Source: Chondrilla cf. caribensis
Taxonomy: Eukaryota > Porifera > Demospongiae > Chondrillida > Chondrillidae
Length of the DNA: 64,000 nucleotides
Reading direction: 5' to 3'
Assembly: GCA_964020155.1 (NCBI GenBank)
Contig: OZ026563.1
Coordinates: 818,824-882,823 of the forward strand
Positions 51,153-61,586 of this stretch are shown one piece after another; the first letter of the stretch is position 1; every line of letters starts with the position of its first letter. Under the pieces are notes generated by a model that was not told the origin of the DNA, ran no database searches, and worked only from the letters and a program-made list of their open reading frames with translations. Position numbers and translations under genes: made by a program.

Positions 51153-51663
51153 TAATCTCTCAATCGGTTTAGTGTAGGACGGTAGCAGCTTTATACCATC
51201 AGATCTTCATGTGCCATTACAAGTAAAGCCGTGCTGGTGCCAACTTTGGACAGGCGTTTATCACGGGCGCTTAGAAGGTATCGGAAACAACTTGGGACGG
51301 AACAGGCGGTGATGCCGAAAGTATCATAGTGTGTTCCGCAAAATATATTATATCTAGTTTGCTAGACTATCCCAGAGCTCTGGAACTTTCTCTGTAAACA
51401 GGAAGTTGAATCTGAGTATAAAAGTGACTCCTCGAGTCGTGTAGCTCAGTATGTATCTGTTGGCTTTGAAGGGGGTGGCTATAGTGCGCTAGGTGCTTAC
51501 GCAATCCTCTGGTCGAGGCAGGTACGTATGTCCCTGTATTATCTATGGTAAGAAGGTGCCTTGATTTCGGACATGCGATGATCAGTCAAGTTATCTTCCA
51601 TACCACGAAGGTTCATTCATAGACAACGCTTATATCGTATATACGTCCGTGTCAGAATTCGAC
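51153..51663. promoter_or_regulatory. DHRS7B / TRAF copy 1 divergent promoter region
   Basis: No coding exon is seen. The right end (about 51605-51665), which includes the TRAF leader TATATCGTATATACGTCCGT, is closely repeated before TRAF copy 2 (56940-56999), marking the conserved 5' exon. Confidence 0.45.
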
Positions 51664-54600
51664 ATGTAAGTTTATAGCAGTTGTAGTCCTACTTCATATG
51701 GTGAATTTATATTATAGCAATTATAGCAGCAATCTATGGTCGTAGCGAATAAACAATAAACATTAACGTTTATGTCTCTAGGGAGTTGAAATCTTGTCAG
51801 GCTGGCTACGATGTGAAGATTAAATCTCTAGGAACTATTCCAGCCTCCTATTACTGTCCTCATTGCAAGAAACTCCTGAAGAACGCTGTTCAAACCAGTG
51901 ACGGGGACCGTTTGTGTGATGTGTGCTTTAAAGGCATTGCAAGGTGATTGTTGTGTCTGTAACTCAACCCTGTTCCTTCGATGTCACGATTTATCGCGCT
52001 GTAACCATAGGTAATGTGTGTACACGTAGATATCGTGAATGTTATGATCGCATGAAGTTGTCACTGTTCTTTTTGTTGTCCAACTATCGAGGTCTTCCCT
52101 TCTTACCCATTAATTACCGCTCAACAGTCGGGATAACCTCACGGTTGTCTATCTGTCCTTGCCAATGGTTGATGGTGGAAAGGAAAGCTCAATGGTTTAT
52201 CCGCAGTACCATGCAATAATTTCTGATGCTGCATGAAGCCGTAGATTCGTAACCACATATGCGTAGGTACCTTATAGCCACCTGGGTATTTGCACTGGTG
52301 TGTATATTTATACTCTCCAATAAATACAGAATGCCAGACCACACTTGCAGAGACTGTCACCTGACTGTCATCCCCAGTGAGGTGAGAGTTGAATGCTTCT
52401 TGGATGTTGTACTGAGTTTAGTGTAAACATTTTATGTTGATATTTTTAGATTTTTAGATTTTGATAGTAGATAAGTCGAACTGTACTTGTGTTCTTCTAG
52501 TACTTCCCAGACATGGCCAATCGCAAGGAGATATCTTGTGTTGCCGTTTTGTGTGACAATGAGGACCAAGGATGTCAGTGGACTGGACAGCTGAGTGAAC
52601 TCGAGGTACATCCAGGAGGTCATCACTTGTGCTCTATGCAACCGTTGATATTCATGACAGTGTTCATGGTAGTTAGCCATACCCCAGCTGGTGCACCATT
52701 CACTGTGTAATGTTAAGAGAAGTATGTGTGTGTAATAACATTTGAAAACTACAAACAATGGCTTCAACCACCAAAGCTGTATCTGATACTGTGGCACTGT
52801 TGGTATCAAATTTACTTTATTCTGTTATCTACAGGCCCATTTGGTAGAGTGCCAGTTCAAGAAGGTGCACTGTGGTGCGTGTTCTGAGTTTGTTTTCGTG
52901 AGCTATCTTGATCAGCACAAGAAAGAGGAATGTCCTTTGAGAGAGATCAACTGTGACTATTGCAATGCTGTAGTCATAGCCAGAGAACTACAGGTAATAC
53001 CAGCATATGGTGTGTGGTGGCTTGTGTATCAGACTCCTTCCTCTGCTCCATCCAAGATCCATTTTGGATGTTGTCAGCTCTTCCCTGTCAAATGTAAACA
53101 GTGCCAAACGACAGTACAGTGGAAACAAGTGAGCTATGTGGTCGATCATGTGATCAATGATGTCATGCACAATCACGTGGTGAACCTCAGAGATATGAAT
53201 ATCATTATGAATTTTGTTCTGTAGTTGTCTGAACATGAGGAGAAGGAGTGTACCCACACAAGCTGTGTATGTGGAGATGTGGTAAGTTGTTGATGGGACT
53301 TTGTAATTGTGTTAGCCATTGAATATTGTGTGTCGTCTGTGTTCCAATAGGTTCTCCGTGAGAAAAGAGGGGAACACATCAAGGACACAAATGCTGTTTT
53401 CGACCATATGAAGACTCTCTTAACAGCTTTCAAATCACACCAATATGGTCCAATTGTGAAGGAGGTCCAAGCTATTCAAGAAACACAAAAGAATATCACA
53501 TCACAACTAGTGAGCCTTGAAAAGGATGTATCTGTCATGAAAGAAAGGCTCACTCGAGTGGAAGGAGATGTTCGAGATCTCAAGACATCCATGCTTGAAC
53601 CACAGTTCAGAAGATCTCAAGTACCAATGGAAGGTAAGGAGAATGATGATGTCTTGGAGTTGAAGAAGGAGGTTAGAGAACTGAGGAGTTTCATGGAAGC
53701 CATTCATAGCCGATTGAGCAAACTTGAAGATGGTAAAAATGCAAGGAATTATGACGTACCCCCCAGTGCAAGTGAGTCAGTTTCAGAAGGTGTAGTATAT
53801 CATGTTTACAGTTGTCACATAAACTCAGTTTGTCATTAGTAATTCAATGACATGGACAATGTATTCATCTAATGATGCCCTATATTCGACTAGAAGAGGT
53901 TGTTCCATATGAGATGATGAAGTCGGAACTTGGAGCCAACCAGAAGTTGAAGTCTCTTGAGGACAAGATCTTGGAGGTGGAGAAGACAACCAATATTCTG
54001 AGTGTCCACCACTCAGAGCTGGAGCTCCAGCTTCAGGCATCCCTGGCTAGCACCCACAGTGGTGAATTTGTGTGGAGAATACCTGATGTGCAGAGGAGGA
54101 TCAGAGAGGCTAAATCAGGCCGTGTCGGCTCCATTTATAGCCCGCCTTTCTACACAGGAAAGAAAGGCTACAAGATGTGCATTAGGTGCTATCTCAATGG
54201 AGATGGTGTGGGAGAAGGGAGGTTTCTTTCATTGTTCTTTGTGATAATGAAGGGAGAATATGATGCTCAACTCATGTGGCCTTTTGACAAGAAAGTGAGT
54301 TAGCAGAAAATAGTGTTGTTTTGTGTTTGTGACAAAATATGTTGAGGTTGACATTGTTATTATTTGAACACTTCATGTCTACTGATTTCATGTGGATTTC
54401 TTTCCACTCCAAGGTGTCTTTGATGCTGATTGACCAGGATAGGAACAAGCACGTTGTGCAGACGTTCAAACCTAGTCCAAGTAGCAGCAGCTTCCTCAGA
54501 CCAAAGAACGACATGAATGTCGCCTCAGGATGTCCCCAGTTCGCCTCACTAGATGTTCTGCAGAATACCTCGTATGTTCGAGATGATGTCCTCTTCATTA

Positions 54601-54668
54601 AGTGCCTTGTGGGTACTGCATGGAAAAATTACCCACACATAGCAGCTAAAGTCCCTCGTGGACAGTGA
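51664..54668 (+). CDS. TRAF protein, copy 1 (RING-like, TRAF zinc fingers, coiled coil, MATH)
   Basis: TNF-receptor-associated-factor architecture: adaptor/E3 in receptor-to-NF-kB/JNK signalling in other animals. Ten exons: first two bases of ATG at 51664-51665, then 51782-51943, 52330-52381, 52501-52605, 52835-52993, 53078-53128, 53225-53281, 53351-53771, 53894-54294, 54414-54668; 554 aa. RING-like C26-x2-C29 ... C46-x2-C49 ... C61-x2-C64; the usual C3 and H4 are replaced by D41 and D43. TRAF-type fingers follow (NEDQGCQWTGQLSELEAHL, INCDYCNAVV, CTHTSCVCGD), then a coiled coil (VSVMKERLTRVEGDVRDLK) and a MATH domain from about residue 397 (GEFVWRIPDV, SIYSPPFYTGKKGYKMCIRC, YVRDDVLFIKC). The last 20 residues differ from copy 2. 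Confidence 0.93.
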
Positions 54669-54843
54669 CTTTGGAGAATTAATGCCCTTCTATCCCTTAA
54701 GTTTATAACTCATCTATATTTTAGCATTGTTAATAACACTAATGGTAGAGTGTAAACTTGCAAATTGTTATTTTTATGTGCTCTACTATAACCATCACAA
54801 CCATTTTAGCTTCAGTTTTGTATTATGAATGGCTTAACCCTCG

Positions 54844-55182
54844 GTGCAACAGTATGTTACTGTCAGTATGCCAATTGGAGCTGTTGTTTCCTCCATTTTT
54901 TTGTATCTGAACACTGGTGAACATTACATGCTGATACACGAAATGATGCAATTGCTTTGTTACGTTAATGACCACAAGTATTTCAAGAACCAGTCAAAAC
55001 CAGTTACCAAAAATAGTCTAATTGCAAAGGGCAGTAAAGGAGTGAGAGACTCAAAACACAAACCAAAGGATTATAGAAGCCTGGCAAAATGGTATGTTTA
55101 CTCCATTTACAGCCCACCTTCCACACAGGAGAATTTAGGGATACCAGATGTGTGTTTTCAACTTTTGGTGTCTCCTAAATAA
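54844..55182 (+). pseudogene. Second MATH-domain relic
   Basis: From 54926 the sequence matches the relic at 49826-50090 (shared ACATGCTGATACAC and AATGATGCAATTGCTTTGTT). It contains VYSIYSPPSTQENLG, a damaged SIYSPPFYTG. It is open for 112 codons but lacks the rest of a MATH fold and has no TRAF exons around it. Best read as a duplicated relic. Confidence 0.6.
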
Positions 55183-55307
55183 CCATCACTTGTCAAAAGG
55201 GACAACCTTATTCATTATTATAAGCATTGGTGAAAGATAACATTAAAAGGTGGGTCTAATGTAACAGACAGTGTGGAATCATCATGGGTGTCAACATTAG
55301 ATACCAT

Positions 55308-55490
55308 AAAAAAGTTAACTTCCATGATGTACCTCTCCACTACCATGGTTGTGTCCAGAGCCAAACTGCGAGAGCTGACCCGGGAATAATTGATCAATTC
55401 ATCAAGCTTATCATAAAAATCCAAAGCTTTTTTTACACCTTTCTCTATGGATTCAGGTTAGCTAAGGTCCATTTTGACAATATTTGTTCA
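55308..55490 (-). pseudogene. DHRS7B exon 2 fragment
   Basis: Reads [20 protein letters not shown] and DTTMVVERYIMEVNFF, matching [20 protein letters not shown] of the intact gene. The cofactor motif NNAG is lost (NYSR), a stop-prone region follows, and no other DHRS7B exon is present. It marks the left part of the duplicated segment. Confidence 0.85.
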
Positions 55491-55841
55491 CTTAGCCTGG
55501 AAGGCTACTCTGCAGGTTACCAGAATCTACTACGGTAGAATGGGGTGATTCGGGATACTGGGATAATTTGTGACACCCAAGTTTTACCTACAGTCAAACT
55601 TCAACACAAGGCTCTATGGACATGAGTTTTGCGATAAGGGGATTTTTGTGCTAGACAATGAGGTTCAGCTGCATGGGACTTGATGATGATCTCGTTAATG
55701 TTCCCTTACCAATGTAGACTTCAGTCATGCATCATATTACACTGCTATACTGTTCACATTGTAGACATGGAAGTGAAGCTGGTATTTAACTGCGTCCTTA
55801 GTTCACTAACAACTGAGGACAAGTTAGTTGAATAATCCCAC

Positions 55842-56047
55842 GTAGACCAGACACATTCTCCACTCCAATTTGAAATTGGGACTTGGTCCCGCAAGAAAAA
55901 GGTCTGGTCTTATTAGGAACCTATTTCTGTATCAGGAGGTAAAGTCAAGAATATCAAATTGTAAATATATCATGATGAGACAAGACCCTTTCTCGCCGGG
56001 ACGAAGTCCCAATTTCAAATGGGAGATGGAAATGGGTCTGGGCTACG
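55842..56047. mobile_element. Foldback/MITE-like element, about 206 bp
   Basis: Inverted arms of about 72 bp (55842-55913 and 55976-56047) share the core TTTGAAATTGGGACTT and GTAG(A/C)CCAGAC ends. The arms have about 20% mismatches and the centre is about 60 bp. It lies between the two TRAF genes. Confidence 0.75.
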
Positions 56048-56188
56048 CTAGACTAGTACTCAGACAACACTGAGCTTATCAATGCACACAACTCTTACAC
56101 TATCTATATTTATCAAGATTAGGACTTGATCCTGTAATTAAGACATCTCTACATTGAATGGTTTGCCTTTTCCACTATCCCTAAAGAT

Positions 56189-56574
56189 CAGGGCTGTCAA
56201 GTCACACGCATTAGGCGTGTGACACACGCATTGGGAAGATTTCTCACTCTCACACGCAAACAGAATAACGTCTCACGCATTAGCTGCCAAACACCCTTTA
56301 GTTACAGATGGAGTAATTGATTATAATAATAAGATAAAAGGTACAAAATAGATTTCCCAATTTTAGCAGCCTTTAGTCCTTAGGGATCTGATCTAGCTCT
56401 GATCAGCTACTCAGTCTGAACGACTCCACCTTTAACGTTTACGTTCGTCTCATTTAGTCTATGGTTGCACAACCAGCTCAGTGATGTCACGCGTCACGTG
56501 CTTGTACCTAATCTGTAATGTGGACTGCTGAGTGATATCTCACTCATTTTCATATTATCAACTTGACAGCCCTG
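56189..56574. mobile_element. Non-autonomous DNA transposon with CAGGG termini
   Basis: Terminal inverted repeats CAGGGCTGTCAAGT (56189-56202) and its complement (56561-56574) bound 386 bp without coding capacity. Both sides are flanked by AAAGAT (56183-56188 and 56575-56580), a probable 6-bp target-site duplication. The termini are hAT-like, although hAT duplications are usually 8 bp. Confidence 0.75.
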
Positions 56575-56777
56575 AAAGATATTTATGGCAACATTTACGG
56601 ATAATTTAATTGATAATACAAAACTCTTTACATCGAGCAAAGTTTCCACACCATTTTTGTTGAAGTATCGTCTAGTGTTGTAATCAACCGTCGTACAACC
56701 TTTCGGTTTACGTTTGTTGTGTCCGGTTGTATCATAGATAATCTATACTACATTACGTATGGTTGTATCAAGTATTA

Positions 56778-56844
56778 TAGTCTAGCTACTAGCCCCTACT
56801 TTTACCCTTCGCGTGGGCGTAGGAAAGTAGGAGCAGCTAGACTA
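56778..56844. repeat. Inverted repeat (TAGTCTAGCT ... AGCTAGACTA)
   Basis: Arms of about 22-29 bp with a bulge, around TTCGCGTGGGCG, 155 bp upstream of the TRAF copy 2 leader. Confidence 0.7.
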
Positions 56845-56997
56845 CCCGTAGTCCTCTGAACCCTGGCGGCCGGAAGTAGGTCTGGAAACGAGACTTTTAT
56901 CTGAACGAAGGCTCATTCATAGACACGACAATTTGATTTGTGTCTGTGGTTCATCGGTTCAACGCCTATCGTATATACGTCCGTGTCAGGATTCGAC

Positions 56998-59900
56998 ATG
57001 TAAGTTTATAGTACAGTAATTGTAGTCCTACTTCATAATAATATTATGGTGAGTTTATATTATAGCAATTCTAACAGCAATCTATAAGGTGGCTGATAGG
57101 TCGTGGCGAATAAACAATAACGTTTATGTCTCTAGGGAGCGGAAATCTTGTCAAGGCGGCTACGATGTGAAGGTAGCATCTCAAGGAACTATTCCAGCCT
57201 CCTATTACTGTCCTCATTGCAAGAAACTCCTGAAGAACACTGTTCAGACCAGTGATGGGGACCGTTTGTGTGATGTGTGCTTTGAAGAAATTGCCAGGTG
57301 ATTGTTGTGTCTGTAACTCAACTCTGTTCCTTCGATGTCACGATTTATCACGCTGTAACCATAAGTAATGTGTGTACACGTAGATATAGTGAGTGTTATG
57401 ATCACGTGAAGTTATTGTTCCTTTTGTTGTCCAACTATCGAGGTCTTCCCTTCTTACCCATTAACCACCGCTCAACAGTCGGGATAATCTTATGGTTGTC
57501 TCCATCTGTCCTTGCCAATGGTTGATGGTGGGAGGGGAAGCTCAATGGTTAATCTACAGTACTAATAATTTCTGATGCTGCATGAAGCCGAAGATTCGTA
57601 ACCACATATGCGTAGGTACCTTATAGCCACCTGGGTATTTGCACTGGTGTGTATATTTATACTCTCCAATAAATACAGAATGCCAGACCACACTTGCAGA
57701 GACTGTCACCTGACTGTCATCCCCAGTGAGGTGAGAGTTGAATGCTTCTTGGATGTTGTACTGAGTTTAGTGTAAACATTTTATGTTGATATTATTGTTC
57801 TGTATTGTTTGCATTTTTGTCAATTGCTTCTACTTCACTATCATTGTCCATGAAATTAGATAAGTTGTACTATAAATGTGTTCTTCTAGTGCTATCCAGA
57901 CATGGCCAATCGCAAGGAGATATCTCGTGCTCCCATTTTGTGTGACAACGAGGACCAAGGATGTCAGTGGACTGGAAAGCTGAGTGAACTCGAGGTACAT
58001 CCGGGAGGTCACCACTTGTGCTCTATGCAACCGTTGATATTCATGACAGTGTTTGATGGTAGTTAGCCATACCCCAGCTGGTGCAGCATTCACTGTGTAA
58101 TGTTAGGAGAAGTCAGTGTGTGTGACAACATTTGTGAGCTACAAGCAATGGCTCCACCAAAGCTGTATCTGATACTGTGGCACTGTTAGTATCAATTTTA
58201 CTTTATTCTGTTATCTACAGGCCCATTTGGTAAAGTGCCAGTTCAAGAAGGTGCAATGTGATGTGTGTTCTGAGTTTGTTCTTATGAGCTATCTCGATCA
58301 GCACAAGAAAGAGGAATGTCCTTTGAGAGAGATCAACTGTGACTATTGCAATGCTGTGGTCGTAGCCAGAGAACTACAGGTAATACCAACATGTGGTGTG
58401 TGGTGGCTTGTGTATCAGACTCCTTCTTCTGCTCCATCCAAGACACATTTTGGATGTTGTCAGCTCTTCCCTGTCAAATGTAAGCAGTGCCAAAAGACAG
58501 TACAAAGGAAACAAGTGAGCCATGTGGTCGATCATGTGATCGATGATGTCATGCACAATCACGTGGTGAACCTCAGGGATATGAATATCATTATAAGTTT
58601 TGTTCTGTAGCTGTCTGAACATGAGGAGACGGAGTGCACCCACACAAGCTGTGTATGTGGAGATATGGTAAGTTGTTGATGGGATTTTGTGATTGTGTTA
58701 GCCATTGACTATTGTGTGTCATCTGTGTTCCAATAGGTTCTCCGTGAGAAAAGAGGGGAACACATCAAGGGCAGAAATGATGTTTTCGACCATATGAAGA
58801 CTCTCTCAACAGCTTTCAAATCACAACAAGATAGTCCAATTGTGAAGGAGGTCCGAGCTATTCAAGAAACACAAAAGAATACCACATCACAATTAGTGAG
58901 CGTTCAAAAGGATGTATCTGTCATGAAAGAAAGGCTCACTCGAGTGGAAGGAGATGTTCAAGATCTCAAGACGTCCATGCTTGAACCACAGTTCAGAGGA
59001 TCTCAAGTACCAATGGTAGGTAAGGAGAACAGTGATGTCTTGGAGTTGAAGAAGGAGGTCAGAGAACTGAGGAATTTCATGGAAGCCATTCATAGCCGAT
59101 TGAGCAAACTTGAAGATGGTAAAAATGCAAGGAATTATGACGTACCCCCCAGTGCAAGTGAGTCAGTTCCAAAAGGTGTAGTATATCACATGTTTACAGT
59201 TGTCACATAAACTCAGTTTGTCATTAGTAATTCAATTACATGGACAATGTATTCATCTAATGATGTCTTACATTCAACTAGAAGAGGTTGTTCCATTGAA
59301 GACGATGAAGTCGGAACTTGGAGCCAACCAGAAGTTGAAGTTTCTTGAGGACAAGATCTTGGAGGTGGAGAAGACAACCAATATTCTGAGTGTCCACCAC
59401 TCAGAGCTGGAGCTCCAGCTTCAGGCATCCCTGGCTAGCACCCACAGTGGTGAATTTGTGTGGAGAATACCTGATGTGCAGAGGAGGATCAGAGAGGCTA
59501 AATTAGACCGTGTCACCTCCATTTATAGCCCGCCTTTCTACACAGGAAAGACAGGCTACAAGATGTGCATTAGGTGCTATCTCAATGGAAATGGCATGGG
59601 AGAAGGGAGGTTTCTTTCATTGTTCTTTGTGATAATGAAGGGAGAATATGATGCTCTACTCATGTGGCCTTTTGACAGTAAAGTGAGTTAGCAGAAAATA
59701 TAGTCTTGTTTTGTGTTTGTGACAAAATATGTTGAGGTTGTTACTATTTGAGCACTTCATGTCTACTGACTTCATGTGGATTTCTTTCCACTCCAAGGTG
59801 TCTTTGATGTTGCTTGACCAGGATAGGAACAAGCACGTGGTGCAGACATTCAAACCTAGTCCAAGCAGCAGCAGCTTCCTCAGACCAAAGAACGACATGA

Positions 59901-60046
59901 ATGTCGCCTCAGGATGTCCCCAGTTTGCCTCACTGGATGTTCTGCAGAATACCTCCTATGTCAGAGATGATGTCATGTTTATCCGTTGCACGTGTGGAAA
60001 CAAAGACGAGGAACATGTTTATCCAAACTCTATTGATGAATTATAA
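56998..60046 (+). CDS. TRAF protein, copy 2 (tandem paralogue of copy 1)
   Basis: Same ten-exon structure as copy 1: 56998-56999, 57136-57297, 57679-57730, 57890-57994, 58221-58379, 58464-58514, 58611-58667, 58737-59157, 59282-59682, 59798-60046; 552 aa. Every internal exon has exactly the same length as in copy 1, and the introns align too. It differs by scattered substitutions: ISRAPILC for ISCVAVLC in the first finger, YPDMANRK after a C for a Y/F pair, and RNFMEA for RSFMEA. Its C-terminus ends MFIRCTCGNKDEEHVYPNSI, unlike copy 1. The RING keeps C26, C29, C46, C49, C61 and C64 with the same Asp replacements. The start codon is split by intron 1, as in copy 1. Confidence 0.93.
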
Positions 60047-60073
60047 TAATTATAATTTTGGTACAACAAAACA

Positions 60074-60080
60074 TTTTATT
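60074..60080 (-). promoter_or_regulatory. Candidate RPL28 polyadenylation signal
   Basis: AATAAAA on the minus strand, about 45 nt past the RPL28 stop and only 28 bp from the TRAF copy 2 stop. Confidence 0.45.
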
Positions 60081-60124
60081 ATTTTTGTGATCAATTAGTA
60101 AAACATCAACAACAGTTACTAATG

Positions 60125-61400
60125 CTAAGCCTTTTTCGATCTGATCTTGCGAGGTTTCTGGCTTGCCAACAGTGCACTAGCCCGTCTAACTGCAAACTGG
60201 GAAGGAATTACAATGAACACTCATATATTTCAACTACATCCAGTCTAAACATAAAGACAGATACAGCTGGCTTTGTGTACTCTCTCCCCATACAAAATGG
60301 CGGAGCATCAGACTTGTCTCTTTGTGTGCTTGTGAGCATACATACAAGCATAGTGTTTGTTGATAAACCACATGTACAATCACAAAACACCTATACTTGT
60401 AAGTGGCTTTCATTTGTGGTTTGTACCTCGATAAGGTCCTTCCTGTAATTGTCCTTGCCAAGTCTCCTTCTGATACTTCTGTACACTCTTCTTCTGTCTC
60501 TCATCATACGTGTGGTGACGTACATCTTGGCAGGACGACGCACATCTGGTAGAATATACATTACAGAGTGAAACTGCAGTAAATTCACTACGTAGTAATG
60601 TACATTAGCCTTGAACCAAGTAGGAGATCAACAATCATCAAATATTTATGTCGATAATTATAACATAGGTCTCTCAATAGGTTGTCTCACTCAACATAAG
60701 GCATTCATTAACAATTACAGACACATTGTTAATAATGCACCTATCTGTTGTCTGACCCACTGTTCACAGGGTGGAATACAATGAAATCAACTGTCGAGGG
60801 GTAAACTGAGTCTAGAGCATTTAAAACCACATCACTCTACACCAACGTCCCACATGCTATTGGTTGGCATAAATTCACTATCTAAAATAGGACGAACTTG
60901 GGGCATTTTACATTCACATTAAGTGTCTATAATACTACATGTGCTGTTTTTGTGTGGGCACCACGGTGACAGCTCACATTTTGTTCTCTTGGTCACCAAC
61001 TCCACCCCTTTGTTGTCCAACCCACTGTTCACCCCCACTGTCTTTCTCTGGACCGAGCTGAACTTGTACGAGTGTTTATTGCCGAGGTTGTTGGGCTCCT
61101 GGGATATAAGGCGGGATGGGGAGGATTAAAACAGGGAAATAACAGATGGACCTTAATACGGGGAAAAAAATCATCATGAAATGAATCTGATGTGAAAAGA
61201 AAAAAAAATCGAGTAACATCAGTAAGGCACTCCACAAATACCTCAATCTGGGAAGACAGAATCATGCGAATGTACCAAATACAATACTTTCACGAGTACA
61301 GTTCATCTGGAGCACTTACTGTGCTGAATATGCCTCCTTTCTTCTTTAGGACAAAACATGAGCTGTTTCTGATACATAACCACTGTAGTTCCGCTGACAT
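60125..61400 (-). CDS. RPL28: 60S ribosomal protein L28 (eL28)
   Basis: Four exons: 61400-61320, 61098-60978, 60545-60427, 60196-60125; 130 aa (human 137). MSAELQWLCIRNSSCFVLKK matches [40 protein letters not shown] matches [20 protein letters not shown]. The last exon, FAVRRASALLASQKPRK, matches the human MAAIRRASAILRSQKP. The protein is strongly basic, as expected. A TAG acceptor lies 3 bp before the ATG (at 61404), so a noncoding first exon is likely. Confidence 0.95.
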
Positions 61401-61586
61401 GACCTATAATACGAAGGGAAAAGGCAATTCGATGAGATGGAGAGTCATGATGGCGCTTTAAATAAAACAAAACCCTCCGAAAAATCGAATATCATACACG
61501 CGACGAACCTTTTCTTGTTCGAGCAACACGTGGTCGGGACAATGACGTCACGCATAGTCATAACTCATCATCAATAACAATTCATC

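Noticed and set aside
57089..57135. TRAF copy 2 start at 57089 (MADRSW...)
   Set aside because: The codon there is GTG and the stretch lies in intron 1. The split ATG is shared with copy 1 and preferred.
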